Assembly: GCA_037176885.1 (NCBI GenBank)
Contig: JAWWNJ010000084.1
Coordinates: 682,001-746,000 of the forward strand
Direction: 5' to 3'
Source of the DNA: Favolaschia claudopus
Lineage: Eukaryota; Basidiomycota; Agaricomycetes; Agaricales; Mycenaceae
DNA: 64,000 nt
Shown: positions 34,303 through 44,699 of the stretch, piece by piece
Layout of the letters: each line of letters starts with the position of its first letter
Numbering within the stretch: the stretch's first letter is position 1
The notes under the pieces: model-generated
What the model was told of the DNA's origin: nothing
The model's input: the letters and a program-made list of their open reading frames with translations, nothing else
Databases searched by the model: none
Translations under genes and position numbers: made by a program

Positions 34303-35126
34303 TGGCCTTCCACCGCCGTAGGTTCAGGACGGGTTGATGATGGTGGCAGGCCTTGGAGGAAGGATGCTGATTCCTTCTTCTGCTCTTCAATGCGCCGCCA
34401 CATCTCCTCAGCGGGCATGCCAGGGTTGTTTGACTGCATAGTTGTGATAACTTGGTTTTCTTCTACGCTGTGCTCAACCGACAATACTGAGAAGGTGTTC
34501 GCCCCCGTTGCCGGTGTGCTTCCTGCGGTCGGTTTGCTTGTAGTCGCCGGCTCTCCGTTACGACCGACTACTGTCCGCCCTGTGGTGTCCTTCTTACCTT
34601 TCCCACGTCCTCGGCTCCTCCCTCCCGTCGCCTCCCTTTCACGCATCACCCCGATGTGCCGGTCGCCCCCACATTGGGCACATTTTATCTGAGTTCCCGC
34701 ATCCGCCATCTCTGAGTCGTCTCCGATCGGCTCAGCATTGGCGCGGACGCTGTGGTCCTTTTCCTCGTGTGGTTCACCACATAACCTGCACTTCGCGTCG
34801 CCTTTGCATTGCGGTCTCGAGTGGCCGAAGCCCCAGCACTTATTGCATTGTTGTGTCGGTGGTTTGTCCGAGTGTTTTTTGACATTGCAGAAGGATGAGT
34901 ACGCTGTCAGTGTTCCCATCTCAATGAGGGTTTTTGCATCATCCTCGTCCTTTAGCGCGATGACAACCGATGAGAAGGCTTGCTCTTCCCGTATTATGTC
35001 TGCCTCAGGTCTCATTCAACGTGCGTCGTGCAGCAGGATCATCTTCGCAAGCTGGGGGTGGTTCGCACACAGTTCTTCCCACATCTCCTTCCCGTCGAAC
35101 AGTCTTCCGTCTGGGACTCCCGTGTA
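34299..35126 (-). pseudogene. LINE ORF1 (gag-like, zinc knuckles)
   Basis: The frame contains an RRM-like segment (SSVVIALKDEDDAKTLIEMG) followed by C-rich knuckles QCNKCWGFGHSRPQCK and KCRLCGEPHEEKDH, then a low-complexity tail with TTGRTVVGRNGEPATTSK. A TGA at 35016-35018 interrupts the frame (HDAR-stop-MRPEAD), in a spot where relatives usually have Trp, consistent with a TGG to TGA change. The upstream part (YTGVPDGRLFDGKEMWEEL) runs to 35126, where the TIR element is inserted. ORF1 proteins bind the element RNA in the ribonucleoprotein. Confidence 0.8.
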
Positions 35127-36144
35127 CAGTGCCGGACACCCAAAGTCGACAACTTTGATCTTCTCTTTATGGAAGGTGTGACATACCCCCAGATGTCTAG
35201 ATTTTTGTGTAAAACAGTCGCTAAGCATCCAAAGAACAGTTTTGCACGAGCCGATTGTCACAAAAACGAAAAATCATGAAATGATAGCCGAAAATTTGGC
35301 CGTCACCTCAAAATTGATGGGAAAAACCTCGGACATAGCGCAATCGACTCCTTTCGTTGAGTAAGTTATGATTCTGATAAAATAAAGAAAATTCCACGAG
35401 CGGTTTCTGAGAAATCTGCCTCTCTTTGCAGCTCTCTTTGCCTGGGAAATCGCACCGGATTTGGCAATTCCGAGTCACGTTACATGTTACTGTCAAAGAT
35501 AAGATTGTACTTAGCATTGCTGGAATGCATACCTATGAAAGTCTTGCGACATGGCACTCAACCAGCATCCTTCCTTTCTATCATGAGCCAAGATCCTTTT
35601 CTTCAGCTCAGAGCTGCCTTACCCAAATTTGAAATGGCCCACTTGGGCTGCCCAACTCTTTTTGTCTTCGACAATTATTTCTTCTCATTGTATACTGTCA
35701 CTTGGGTATAAATTGGTTAGACAAAGTTGATCCATGGCTGACTTCATGAAAGTAGTATGAGGCATCGTGTAAATCCGCCTCCCGAGAGGTTCAGAAGGAG
35801 TCGGAGATGTTTTGGAAGCGACAGTTGGGCCTCCGCATCAAACATTCTTGGCCCATATTCATGAGCGGCAAGGGCGGCGAGGGCGACGACGGCGGCATGG
35901 TTGGTTGGAGCACAAATGGCATACTAGTTAGCTAATTTTTGTTCCCCGAGGCTCGGAGAGGTACACACAATTTTGATTTTTTTGGCTCAAAAATTTGGCC
36001 GCAGCTAAAATGTCGTGGGAAAAACTTCGGAGGTGGTTTTTTGGACGTTTTCGAGGGTGCCGAGTCTGATTCTGAAGTCAGATTTATGCCGAAAATTCGC
36101 GTTCTTCGGCAATCATCATTGTCGACTTTGGTTGTCCGGCACTG
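35127..36144. mobile_element. TA-flanked TIR element (Tc1/pogo type), non-autonomous
   Basis: A 1018-bp element. The left end CAGTGCCGGACACCCAAAGT and the inverse right end TTGG.TGTCCGGCACTG form TIRs of about 25 bp, with TA at 35125-35126 and 36145-36146. It contains no transposase. The internal block 35735-35965 is shared with the right edge of the window (63755-64000). It is inserted within LINE ORF1. A single similar TIR lies at 60330-60356. Confidence 0.75.
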
Positions 36145-36605
36145 TACGCGTTCTTGACGCGTTCACAACTGTCGAAATCCGCGCTGCAAGACAGGAATCA
36201 GTCTCGTATCACGCCCGATCAGGCCGGCTTGCTTCTGTCTGGAAGCCCTTCGCCATCATTCTCCTCAATCTTCCAGTCAAGTCTTTATCCTCTTTGTGTG
36301 TAGTATTTTCGCTTCTTGACGCATCATTGTGTTGAGTGCCCAGTAATGAAAGCGTGAAATCTTAGTCCATTTCGGTGGTGGCAGGTGTTGATGTTTGTAT
36401 TTTTCTTGTCATAAGTATATTGGTTGGTAAGACACCAACAGAAACAGAGGGGGACGGGAGACGCATTGTAAGACGGAAAAAGAAAAAGGAGACGATAGGT
36501 AGTACATAGTAAATAGAGAGAAGAATCGTGCGTCAGCGTACGTCGTTGCAGGCAATCCTGCATCGGAGCCGACAGCCAGGAAATAACGGCATCACCGAAA
36601 ATCAC

Positions 36606-38676
36606 TCAGCACGACACCCGAGGCGGTAATCCAGCGGAAGCGCAGTCCTCGCCGCCGTCCGACCACGGCCAAGTACCGCCCAGCGCTTGGCCTTTGCCGC
36701 TGAGCGATATGTGCCTATACGGGAGCTTCGCTGGGAGGTCCAAGAAGGCTGCGGTTGCGTAAGCAGAAGTCTGATCCGAGCTGGAAGCAGCTTCGAAGGG
36801 GACACCAGACATTGGAACTCCCCAATGGGAGGAAGACGCCTCGCTGCCGCCAGCCACCATGACAGTGTCCTGGGAGAGGGGCGCCATGTTATCGTCCATG
36901 AAAGTCGACATCTGGATCGTGCGATCGCCCGATGAAGACTCAGTGGAGGGGGAGTAGCTGAGGCCGGGGGTGGGCGGTATGGGACTAGACGACGACGTCG
37001 TACGGCTCGGCGAGCACGGCGAGACCGCCTGAAGGAAACCAGATTCATTAGAACTAGAACGCAACGAAAACCAAATACTCACCACATTGAATTCGGGAGA
37101 ATCCATATCCTGGTCTTGCTGAGTAATATTTGAGAACGACAACTGGTGCTTTTCACCAATCCAAATCGGCTTATAACGAGGAGCGGCGGGCATGAGATCC
37201 CTGATGCGATCTTGCTCTGCGAAAGCGTCGGCGGGTATGGTCGAGGAACGTCGCAACCCGCGCGTCAACGCAGGCCCCGTCGCGACAGGCGAGCTGACAG
37301 CCACAATGGCCGTATTGCGGTCCTTCTTCTCAGTCCGTACCAAAAACGCGGTATTCGTCTCGGGAAGATTCAGCGTGGCTTTGTAGCCAGAGCGGACCAC
37401 GGGTCTGCCAGTGGCAACGGGCGCGGGAGTCGGGATAGGCGTAGTCACTTCGTTGGACTGTGAAGTCAAGGGTGTTTTGCCGACCCAGAGACGCCAATTC
37501 AAGGCGTCGCCGAGGGCACGCTCACATTGACTGATCTCTCTCGCCGGCAAGCCGGAGAGTTTAGCCCAAGCGCGATTCGAGTAACATGTGTCCTGTGTGA
37601 ATTTGGACGCAAGAATGAGGGAGGCGAGGAACGCTCGTCGAGGGCAGAGAAGGGGAGAGGGAAGGGGAGTCGACTCGGTGTCAATGTTAGAGTCCTGCTG
37701 CTGGGCTAAAAAGGTTGCATCTTGTGCAAGAGTAGTAATGGACGATGGAGGAGCCGTGCAGGCCATCTCCTCATTATCGCACACATGAACGGTGTCCCTG
37801 ACGTCTTCGCCGTTGTGCCAGACGGCTGGTGTGTCAAATTCCGTTCGGGAGAGCTGGGCCTCCAATTCGAGTTCGGCCGCGGTCGCGGGTGTCACTCTCA
37901 ACTCGGAGTCGAATTCAGCCACCCCACCTTGCCCAGATCGTTCCTTCACAATCAGGAGTAGTTCTGGCACCTTCGGGCGGATCGCCTCGAGATAACAGAG
38001 TGCTGTTTGGAGGACGGCACCGGAAGTTCGCGAGCGCCTGAGAACCTCGTGAACGAAGCCTTTGATGGGAACGAGGTTGCTCCGATTGCCGAGATCCTGG
38101 TCATTCTGAAGTGCCGTGGCGTCAGCGCGGGAGTCGTCGAGAGTAGTCGACGAGGAGAGGGGGGAAGGAGGACGAGTGCGGGCGAAGGGAGAGGTTGGAG
38201 GCAACTGCGCGTTGCGCCTGTGAGACGGTGGGGATGGGGGCGGGATTGGGAGTTCAGAGCCAACTGCGGCTTTGGAAGAGGTCAAAATTACATTTGGTAT
38301 GTCCTGACGACACCATATTTCGCATAACGACTTTACGGCCTGATCTGAAGAGGCTGGCATGGGCAACGGGAAGAAAGATGATGTGTGGCGACATACCGAC
38401 TAAGCCGGTAGCGTATGTACTCTTGTTCTCCCGAGCAGGATTGGATGGGTTTCGGGGTGTCTGAGCTTTGAGTCGTTCTCTGGCGCATAATGGAATCGGC
38501 TTCGGAGTAGGAGATGGTGATACAGAAGTGGTCGGGATATTGAGATAAGAAATAGATGGAGAACGAGACGAAAGAGACGATGTAGAGGCAGCGGCTGAAG
38601 CATTGTAGGGCTGCCAACGGACCCTGGAGCGGGTTGCTGGTTGAGCCCTATGCGGGAGTGTGTGAATTGAGTGCAT
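36606..38676 (-). CDS. Pho85/PCL-type cyclin
   Basis: Predicted 657-residue protein from three exons: 38397-38676, 37083-38353 and 36606-37028. Intron 1 is 43 bp (GTATGT..CCAG); intron 2 is 54 bp (GTGAGT, a CTAAT branch-like site, TTCAG), is in frame and lacks a stop. The cyclin fold is split: IKGFVHEVLRRSRTSG and LQTALCYLEAIRP (about residues 190-220), then a roughly 100-residue variable insertion, then CPRRAFLASLILASKF, CYSNRAWAKLSGLP and ALNWRLWVGK (about 330-385). This layout is typical of basidiomycete PCL-like cyclins that activate Pho85-type CDKs in nutrient and cell-cycle control. The N-terminal exon and the C-terminal half are low-complexity Ser/Pro/Thr-rich and probably disordered. 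The start ATG was chosen because it opens the only frame spliced to the cyclin box. The gene appears intact. Confidence 0.85.
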
Positions 38677-39284
38677 ATGGGCGTATCGGGATTTGGGATA
38701 GATAGCTGGAAAGAGATTAAAAGGCGGGTAGGGTAATAAGTAGGACTTCAGATAGAGTTAGGTCGCGCATCGATATGGGTGGTGGAAATGAGAAAAAACG
38801 AGGAACTGGAGGACAATGGCAGCAAGATGATTTGTTGATTTGGATTGGGAAACGGTTGGGGGATTGTGAAGCGCATTGTGGCTGTTTAGGGCAGCTTCGG
38901 ACGACTCAAGTCAACACGACTCGAGTACGGTCCGATTGCAGGGAGTCTTCGTGTATCTACTCGTACAAAAGCCAGAAAAAAAGATTTTGGGGTTTGAGCA
39001 AGTAGGGGTGCTATGAGAGTTACTTATGTTTTTTATTTTACGGGGTTTGATCCCGTTGATCCCGCCGGGCCTGTCATTGATGCCATCAACCGCGTCTCCT
39101 TTGGGCGCGTTTGATGCCCGGCTTTCCTAATCGGGAAACGGATTTCGCGTCGACGCTTGCCCCCATGTCCCTCGAGCATCTTGCATACACATTCCAAGTA
39201 CAATACAAAGATCTTATCTTACAGCTGTTGTAGGAAGTAAATTCAATCTTGATTTCAGTATGTATGTATCAGCTTTAAGATGTA
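38677..39284. other. Intergenic spacer between cyclin and recombinase
   Basis: No gene recognised. It should contain the cyclin promoter and the 3' end of the recombinase transcript. The AT content is moderate and I see no convincing TATA or terminator signal that I would commit to. Confidence 0.4.
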
Positions 39285-40972
39285 TCAAGAACTTTGTATC
39301 GAATTCAGCTTCGCCATGATTTCGGATGTGGTGGCACGGAATTCCTGAGTTGTGACTGGCTTGACCAGTAGATGTTCACCCATGAAGCTCTTATCAACTT
39401 CGTTCTGCACGGGACACAAGGCATCAGCATGGCCAGTTTCGTAACTCTGTAGGAAATCTAGAAGGTATTTCATCAACGTATCGACCTGGAACGATTCAGC
39501 TACTGGTCAGGACAAATTCCGAACAAGTATGACTTACATGCTCGCCAATAGCCCAGCCACCCCACCACCGAACAATATTCAAGGACCATCGCTTCCCAAG
39601 AGGCGCAAACATGAAGCGATATTGTGCTCCTCCACGACGGAAACTGTGAGTCGTGTACGTCTTCTCAAGTTGCGCCGCGACTGTGAATTCAGTGATGAGG
39701 TCCTGACACATTTGCAGAGTCATCTCCCGCTTCGCATGAATTGTTCCATTGGACGCAATGTACGGAAAAATGTAGTCATCGGGATCGAGCTTCCGACCCA
39801 GGCAAAGCTCATAGAAAGGGAGCCAGGTAAGCAGATGTTGATACATGTCGAGGGCGGGAAGGTCGGGTTGGCCATAAATATTATATTCATTGCCTATGCC
39901 GTCGTGAGTTATTTTACCTGGATCACTGTCAGCAAGACTAACTTTCTCGTGTTCCGTCGTAGCCTTGCTTGTGTTGCCATCCTTTACGACCATCTAAGAA
40001 GACTTTGAAATACGGGTGACTGGAAGGTAGTGGCCCAATACAATTCAGAGTCAAGTCCCGCATCTGAAGTCCACACAGCTCAAAGTTTCTGCATGCAGAG
40101 CTCGGAGTTAGAAAGTACTTCCTCGGAAGACGGTAAACCAGATGCAGCTAACCTTGTCCAGAGCGTGAAGCCACTGGAAGCAAAACCCCGCATTAACCCA
40201 TGCTTCAAGAGAAGAAGACGCTCCGCCAGAGCAGTAGGTGGAATTCCGGCCTTCGTAGCATCGACCAGCCTTGATGTTGGACAAATAGACTCGGACCAGT
40301 TCATGAGCGTGGTCATGTCCTCAACGGACATGGCCTCAGCATGGTTTCTTGTCGCGGCTGCACCTTTCTCGCTGTCTCGGATTTTGATAATTTTGACCAG
40401 ACTTGTGACGATTCCCGCTCGAGCAGGACAGCCAGTGAGTTTATTTGTTTCCTCATTCCACCGGTACTCGCCAGCATATTTATCTCCATCCCTATGACTC
40501 AAGGTTAGAATACAAAACCTTCAGTGAATTGAAAACATGGCGGAGCTTACATTGTGTCCCAATACTTTGCGTAGGCGCCATGAATTCCATCTGCCGTACT
40601 TTTACCGAGTCCTTCAACCAGGCATTTCTGAGTAATAAACATCTCCAGAGCAACTGCAGAGTACTGGTTGGGCGGCTTCGAGAATGCCTGGGCCAGCAAA
40701 TCCGTATTGATATTTTGCTCGCACACCCAATTTGGGTCCTCTGTCTTGCGCTTTCTTCTTTCCGCAACCACGGAAGCCAAGAAATCCTCGCCTCTGGCCA
40801 GATAACCCTTGTAGGCATTTGTTGTGTTTTCTGCATTGGTATATTTTGCCCGAGCATCACGAGTATTTTGGGCTAACGTTGCTGCAGTCACGGATTGCTT
40901 TTCTGCGGTTTTCTTCTTCCGTCCACCGGGTTTCTTCCCCTCCGAAGATGTTGTCTTGCGTGCACGAGCCAT
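39285..40972 (-). CDS. Tyrosine recombinase (Crypton/integrase-like)
   Basis: Predicted 487-residue protein from five exons: 40551-40972, 40153-40491, 39943-40088, 39538-39893 and 39285-39485. Introns are 49-64 bp GT-AG and phases close exactly. The N terminus is basic (KPGGRKKKTAEK) and residues about 30-140 are helical, fitting a SAM-like core-binding region. The catalytic set of tyrosine recombinases is complete and in order: R254 in TRNFELCGLQMRDL, H385 and R388 in THSFRRGG, W416 in RWWGGWAIGEH, and Y428 in DTLMKYLL as the nucleophile. Such enzymes cut and rejoin DNA through a 3'-phosphotyrosine link; in fungi they occur in Crypton and Starship-type elements and as lineage-specific families. 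The upstream, codirectional XPG-like gene ends 98 bp away. No frameshift or stop is seen. Which element, if any, it mobilises is unknown. Confidence 0.85.
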
Positions 40973-41070
40973 TAGAGAGATAATAAGATAGAGATAGTAC
41001 AGTAGAATGTAAGGAGCGGAGACAAATGTGTTTAGGGGTACAGTATCAATTGACTACCATATTGGGAAGA

Positions 41071-42904
41071 CTACACCGTCGAAGAGATAGAGCCTGTATT
41101 CTCTTTGTCCTCCACCTCTTCCTCCCAAAGGATTCCATGAATGACCGGGCGTAAACCTCCATTCAAACCCGTGGGCGAAGCAGGAAAAAATGTCAGATGA
41201 GCTTTCACTACATGAATGAAAGCTCCCGAATATACTCGGGAACCGAATCGCCGCGAACGCTCGTTACAGCGACGTTGTGCGTCTGCTGCTGAGTCAAGAA
41301 TCTAAACCATTTAAATCAGCATGGTACCACGCCTGGAACAAGTGAGCAGTTACCGGTCGATAATACTTGGCGGGAGCTCGACGTTCTACAGGCAGGTGTT
41401 CTTCGTAATGCTGAACCAATAATGGAAGCGCATGGGCAAGGATTTGGCGTGGTACATTGACACGTATCTTTGCACTAGGTGGGCCTGTGCCTTCGCAAAT
41501 GCCGGCTACGATGGAAGCAACAAAAACTTCCACTTTGAAAACCGTACGAGTGTGTCCGCATATGGCGAGAAATGAAGACAGAGGGGGTACAGCCTCAACG
41601 ACAATGTCCTGTAGAAGATGCCTTTGCAATGCTTCCATCTCATTGCATGGCTAGAAAATATACAGTAGATGTGTAAGACTTGTGTTAGGCGGGAGGATAG
41701 AATGGTAAGGACACACCTCAGAAAGGCGCCTCACACACACAGCGGTGATAAAGGCCACCAGAAATCCGGATGGAATGGAGGCGACAGATCTCCATTGGAA
41801 GTAGCGCCCCCACAATCTGCGAAGCGAGGTGAGATTCGGAGCCCGAGGGATCCAGAGTGCGGCATCATGATTTATGGACGGGGTTTCACAAACATAAACG
41901 CGAACCGCATTGAGATCTGGAAACCCATCGGACACATCTGCAATCATTTCCGATGTCTTGTCGGCTTCATCCAGCTCCTCGCGCAAGTCAGCACGCCATA
42001 GAGTTAAATACGTAGCCAACTCTGGAGCCGACAGAGTCTGCACTGCCAACAACAGAGTGTCACCTAAGCCGCACCGGGCCAAAGTGTACGCAATGCCTTC
42101 AGTGCATCCAGCAAGGCCCTGAAATCCATCAATACAAGATCAAGATATACATAGAGTAAAGTTATGACGCACATCATTATACTTCCCACCTAGTAGCAGA
42201 CAAAACAGGAGAAGACCACCTCGCGAGAGAGAGGTATATTTCCTAATGTTGTTATACGTGTATATCGCAGCCTCGCCGTAATCATTCTCCTGTGGACTAT
42301 AAACAGTCAGCGTCATTTGCAAGTCTGAGCGCAACACCAACCTATAAACGACATGAGTGGCTCCCAATACAAATGCTTCCGCCTCGATGGTGAATATCAG
42401 GTCGAGAGCACCGATCCGGTTGAGACACGCAAGCTCTATGACAACATCTCCCTTGGCCTGAACGACCATTAGTCTAAAGGGATTGGTGATATTGCGAACA
42501 CATATAAGACAAGAATAGAAGCCGAAGGCCTTGACCAAAGCATTGAAAGGAGCAGCCAATGGATGCCGTGTTGCTGGTACGTCGAAGAAAAAGATAGCGG
42601 TGACAGATAATCCAAGTACACGACACAATCGGTAGCAGATATCGTCGAGAGTGATATTCGGCTCAGATAGCCAGGTGCTGAGAGAGGTAAATAAATAAAC
42701 TGTAGCACCAAATTTACCATTGCTTACGTGGCGTCTATACCGATACGGAGGGAGAGAATCCCATTGCGATTGGGGACAAACCCCTCCATGATGGTGAAAT
42801 CCTTCAAAGTCCGTCGCCGAACGGCGGGCTCCAAGATCTACATCACAATGTCAGCAAAGAGGCTGAGAGAGGTGACTTGCTCGCACCAGCCAGAGGTCAT
42901 CCAT
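41071..42904 (-). CDS. XPG/PIN-domain GEN1-like protein, active site altered
   Basis: Predicted 505-residue protein from seven exons: 42887-42904 (six codons), 42728-42837, 42342-42677, 42173-42296, 41717-42118, 41354-41650 and 41071-41301. Introns are 45-66 bp GT-AG and all phases close. It opens MDDLWLILEPA like XPG-N domains and keeps GIDA (D41). It has an I-region-like segment (ELACLNRIGALDLIF, residues about 124-138) and the helix-turn-helix-like GLAGCTEGIAYTLARCG from residue 197. Known family members are flap or Holliday-junction nucleases. Here the metal-binding acids appear replaced: the usual GEAEAE reads GDVVIE, the TDDxD-type motif reads TIEAE, and GGDYD reads GGKYND, so cleavage activity is doubtful. 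A longer N terminus from 43078 is open but less family-like. It shares strand and close spacing with the recombinase. Confidence 0.75.
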
Positions 42905-43129
42905 GCTGGATGATGGTGTGAGGAGAGAGATATCTCCTATTCCAGTCCCAATCCGGCAATGTACAGCAAGTCTCCATTTCCGCCCCGTCGAAGAAGACTT
43001 TGTAGCCAATTCCGTCAGACTGCCCATGGTGTCACGGAGCGCATTTAGGTGCGCAACGAAGGCTCCCATGGGCAACATCAGGAACGTGCTGGCTGGGGCG
43101 AGCTGGCAAGGAAAATGGAAATAAATAAA

Positions 43130-43650
43130 ATGTATAGGCTGTAATACTCAAGTACGCACCTTTCGACGTGAACTTTGGACGATTGAAATTTTCCCCCCCC
43201 TACCTCTTGAGCCCTAAACGTTCTATTTGACGGAAAACGGCGTCACGGAATGCACGTAGGTGCAAAACGAAGGCTCCCGAGAGCATACTTTGGAGGTGGC
43301 AATGAATTGATGTACGCGTGGCACTGAGTGCGGTTGGGGTTGAGCGCTGCGGGGCATCGAGTGTGATGAGTTAGCTCAGAATCAAGAGCTACAAAGGAGA
43401 GGATTAACAAAGAAAGCAGTCTTGAAGTAGAAAGAAAATACGAACCTTATAGCGGAGATTCCATTGAGAATCTCTCGGGGTGGCAGGTAAGCGCGAGGAA
43501 GTACAGAGGGCAGTTCAATCCATCAAGGAATATTCAGCAGTCGAAATTGAGCTGGGCATCAGGAGGATATCCCAGTTGTCGCCGAATCATAGCAGGTGGC
43601 AAGAGGAAACAGTGAATTTCCTTTTCGGGATGTGACCCAACAAACAACGC
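43130..43650. other. Spacer with partial echo of the XPG gene 5' end
   Basis: No intact gene. The words CGGAATGCACGTAGGTGCAAAACGA at about 43235-43270 echo the extended N-terminal segment at 43030-43065 (GGAGCGCATTTAGGTGCGCAACGA), so a short duplicated and diverged piece of the gene's 5' region may be present. Confidence 0.35.
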
Positions 43651-43654
43651 GCGT

Positions 43655-43800
43655 CGCGTTGACGCGTTAACGCGTCCGTTTCGCCGTGGAGTTTACCGGC
43701 TTGTTCCCGGACCCTCACGCCATCTTTTGGACGCGTAGAACTCACGTGAGACGCGTCGAGTTTTGGCTGCATGTGGCCAAAACTCGTCGCGTCGAGTTCT
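43655..43800. repeat. ACGCGT cluster with 18-bp hairpin
   Basis: ACGCGT occurs at 43662, 43670, 43731 and 43751. GACGCGTCGAGTTTTGGC (43750-43767) pairs with 43776-43793 with one mismatch. ACGCGT is the core of MBF/Swi6-type G1/S elements in fungi, so a promoter role is conceivable, but the only nearby gene start (42904) is about 750 bp away. A mobile-element end is equally possible. Confidence 0.4.
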
Positions 43801-44418
43801 GTATTATTTTCCCACTTGTAACACTGTGCAGGATATCACAACTCATTCTTTAATACCTGCTTCATACAGAACGCGTAAAAAACACATGAATTGCATTTTC
43901 TTCCACCACTCGGGAGCCGCAAGTTTCGGGCGAGAAGCTAATTGCCTTGCTACACTGGCCACCGCAAATATTATAGAAACCACGGTGGAAGCGAGGTATG
44001 ACCGGTATGAGCATGATAAGAGCAAAATGAGATAGAAAGGTGTACGCGACGCGCTATCCTGGGCGCAGGGGCAGCAAATAAGCAAGTAAGTGCTTATTTC
44101 GAATCATTTTACCGTAAAATGATGTCGATTTACGGTAAAATAAGCCCCACGTGACAGTCGCGCGCCGCAATCTACGCGCCAATAACGCGCCTTTGGGCGC
44201 TCTGCTGCCCAGTCTGAGGACTGTTGTATGCTTCTAGCATACACACCCTTGACTCTACACCCACAGATCACCCATTTTTCTCTCAGTGCAGTCCCAGTAA
44301 ATCAATTATGTGCACTAAGTAGATTTCAGTACTTCATCACTCAGGCTTTGCAGACGGATCTGCCTCCATTGCAGAAAATATGTATGGGAATCTATTGAGC
44401 ATAATCTACAACAAAAGG

Positions 44419-44599
44419 GGCGCTCAATTCTCAGCTCGTCAGCTCGTCTCATCCAGAAAATAATTAATTCCCTGATGAGCTGATGAGACGGTGATCCCAC
44501 TCCGCCTCTCGCTCCACTCCTCGTCATATTTTGATCAATCCATCAGCAAATTAATTATTTTCTGTACGAGACGAGCTGACGAGCTAAGAATTGAGCGCC
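44419..44599. mobile_element. 181-bp foldback MITE
   Basis: 51-bp arms (GGCGCTCAATTCTCAGCTCG... and its inverse) differ by about four bases and enclose an 80-bp loop. AAAATAATTAATT lies at the inner edge of both arms. No coding capacity. Confidence 0.75.
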
Positions 44600-44699
44600 T
44601 CTAAAATCAGGTAGATTAAGGGCACCACGTCCATATTGGTATGTACAAGTGTCTTAATTGGGACATTTACTGGGTAACTGCGAGAGGCGGCAACGGCGA

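Larger units (their letters stand above)
30595..35126 (-). mobile_element. Tad1-like LINE, defective
   Basis: A minus-strand non-LTR retrotransposon with ORF1 (zinc knuckles), an N-terminal endonuclease scrap, reverse transcriptase, RNase H and a C-terminal CCHC, in the order typical of the Tad1 clade. Its 5' part is cut by the TIR element at 35127-36144. No clear 3' poly(A) or tail repeat is seen below 30595. Confidence 0.85.

Noticed and set aside
42475..42512. Extra intron within exon 3 of the XPG-like gene
   Set aside because: Candidate donors (GTCTTA, GTGTTC, GTTCGC) give introns under 40 nt that break the frame or create a stop; the open read-through was kept.
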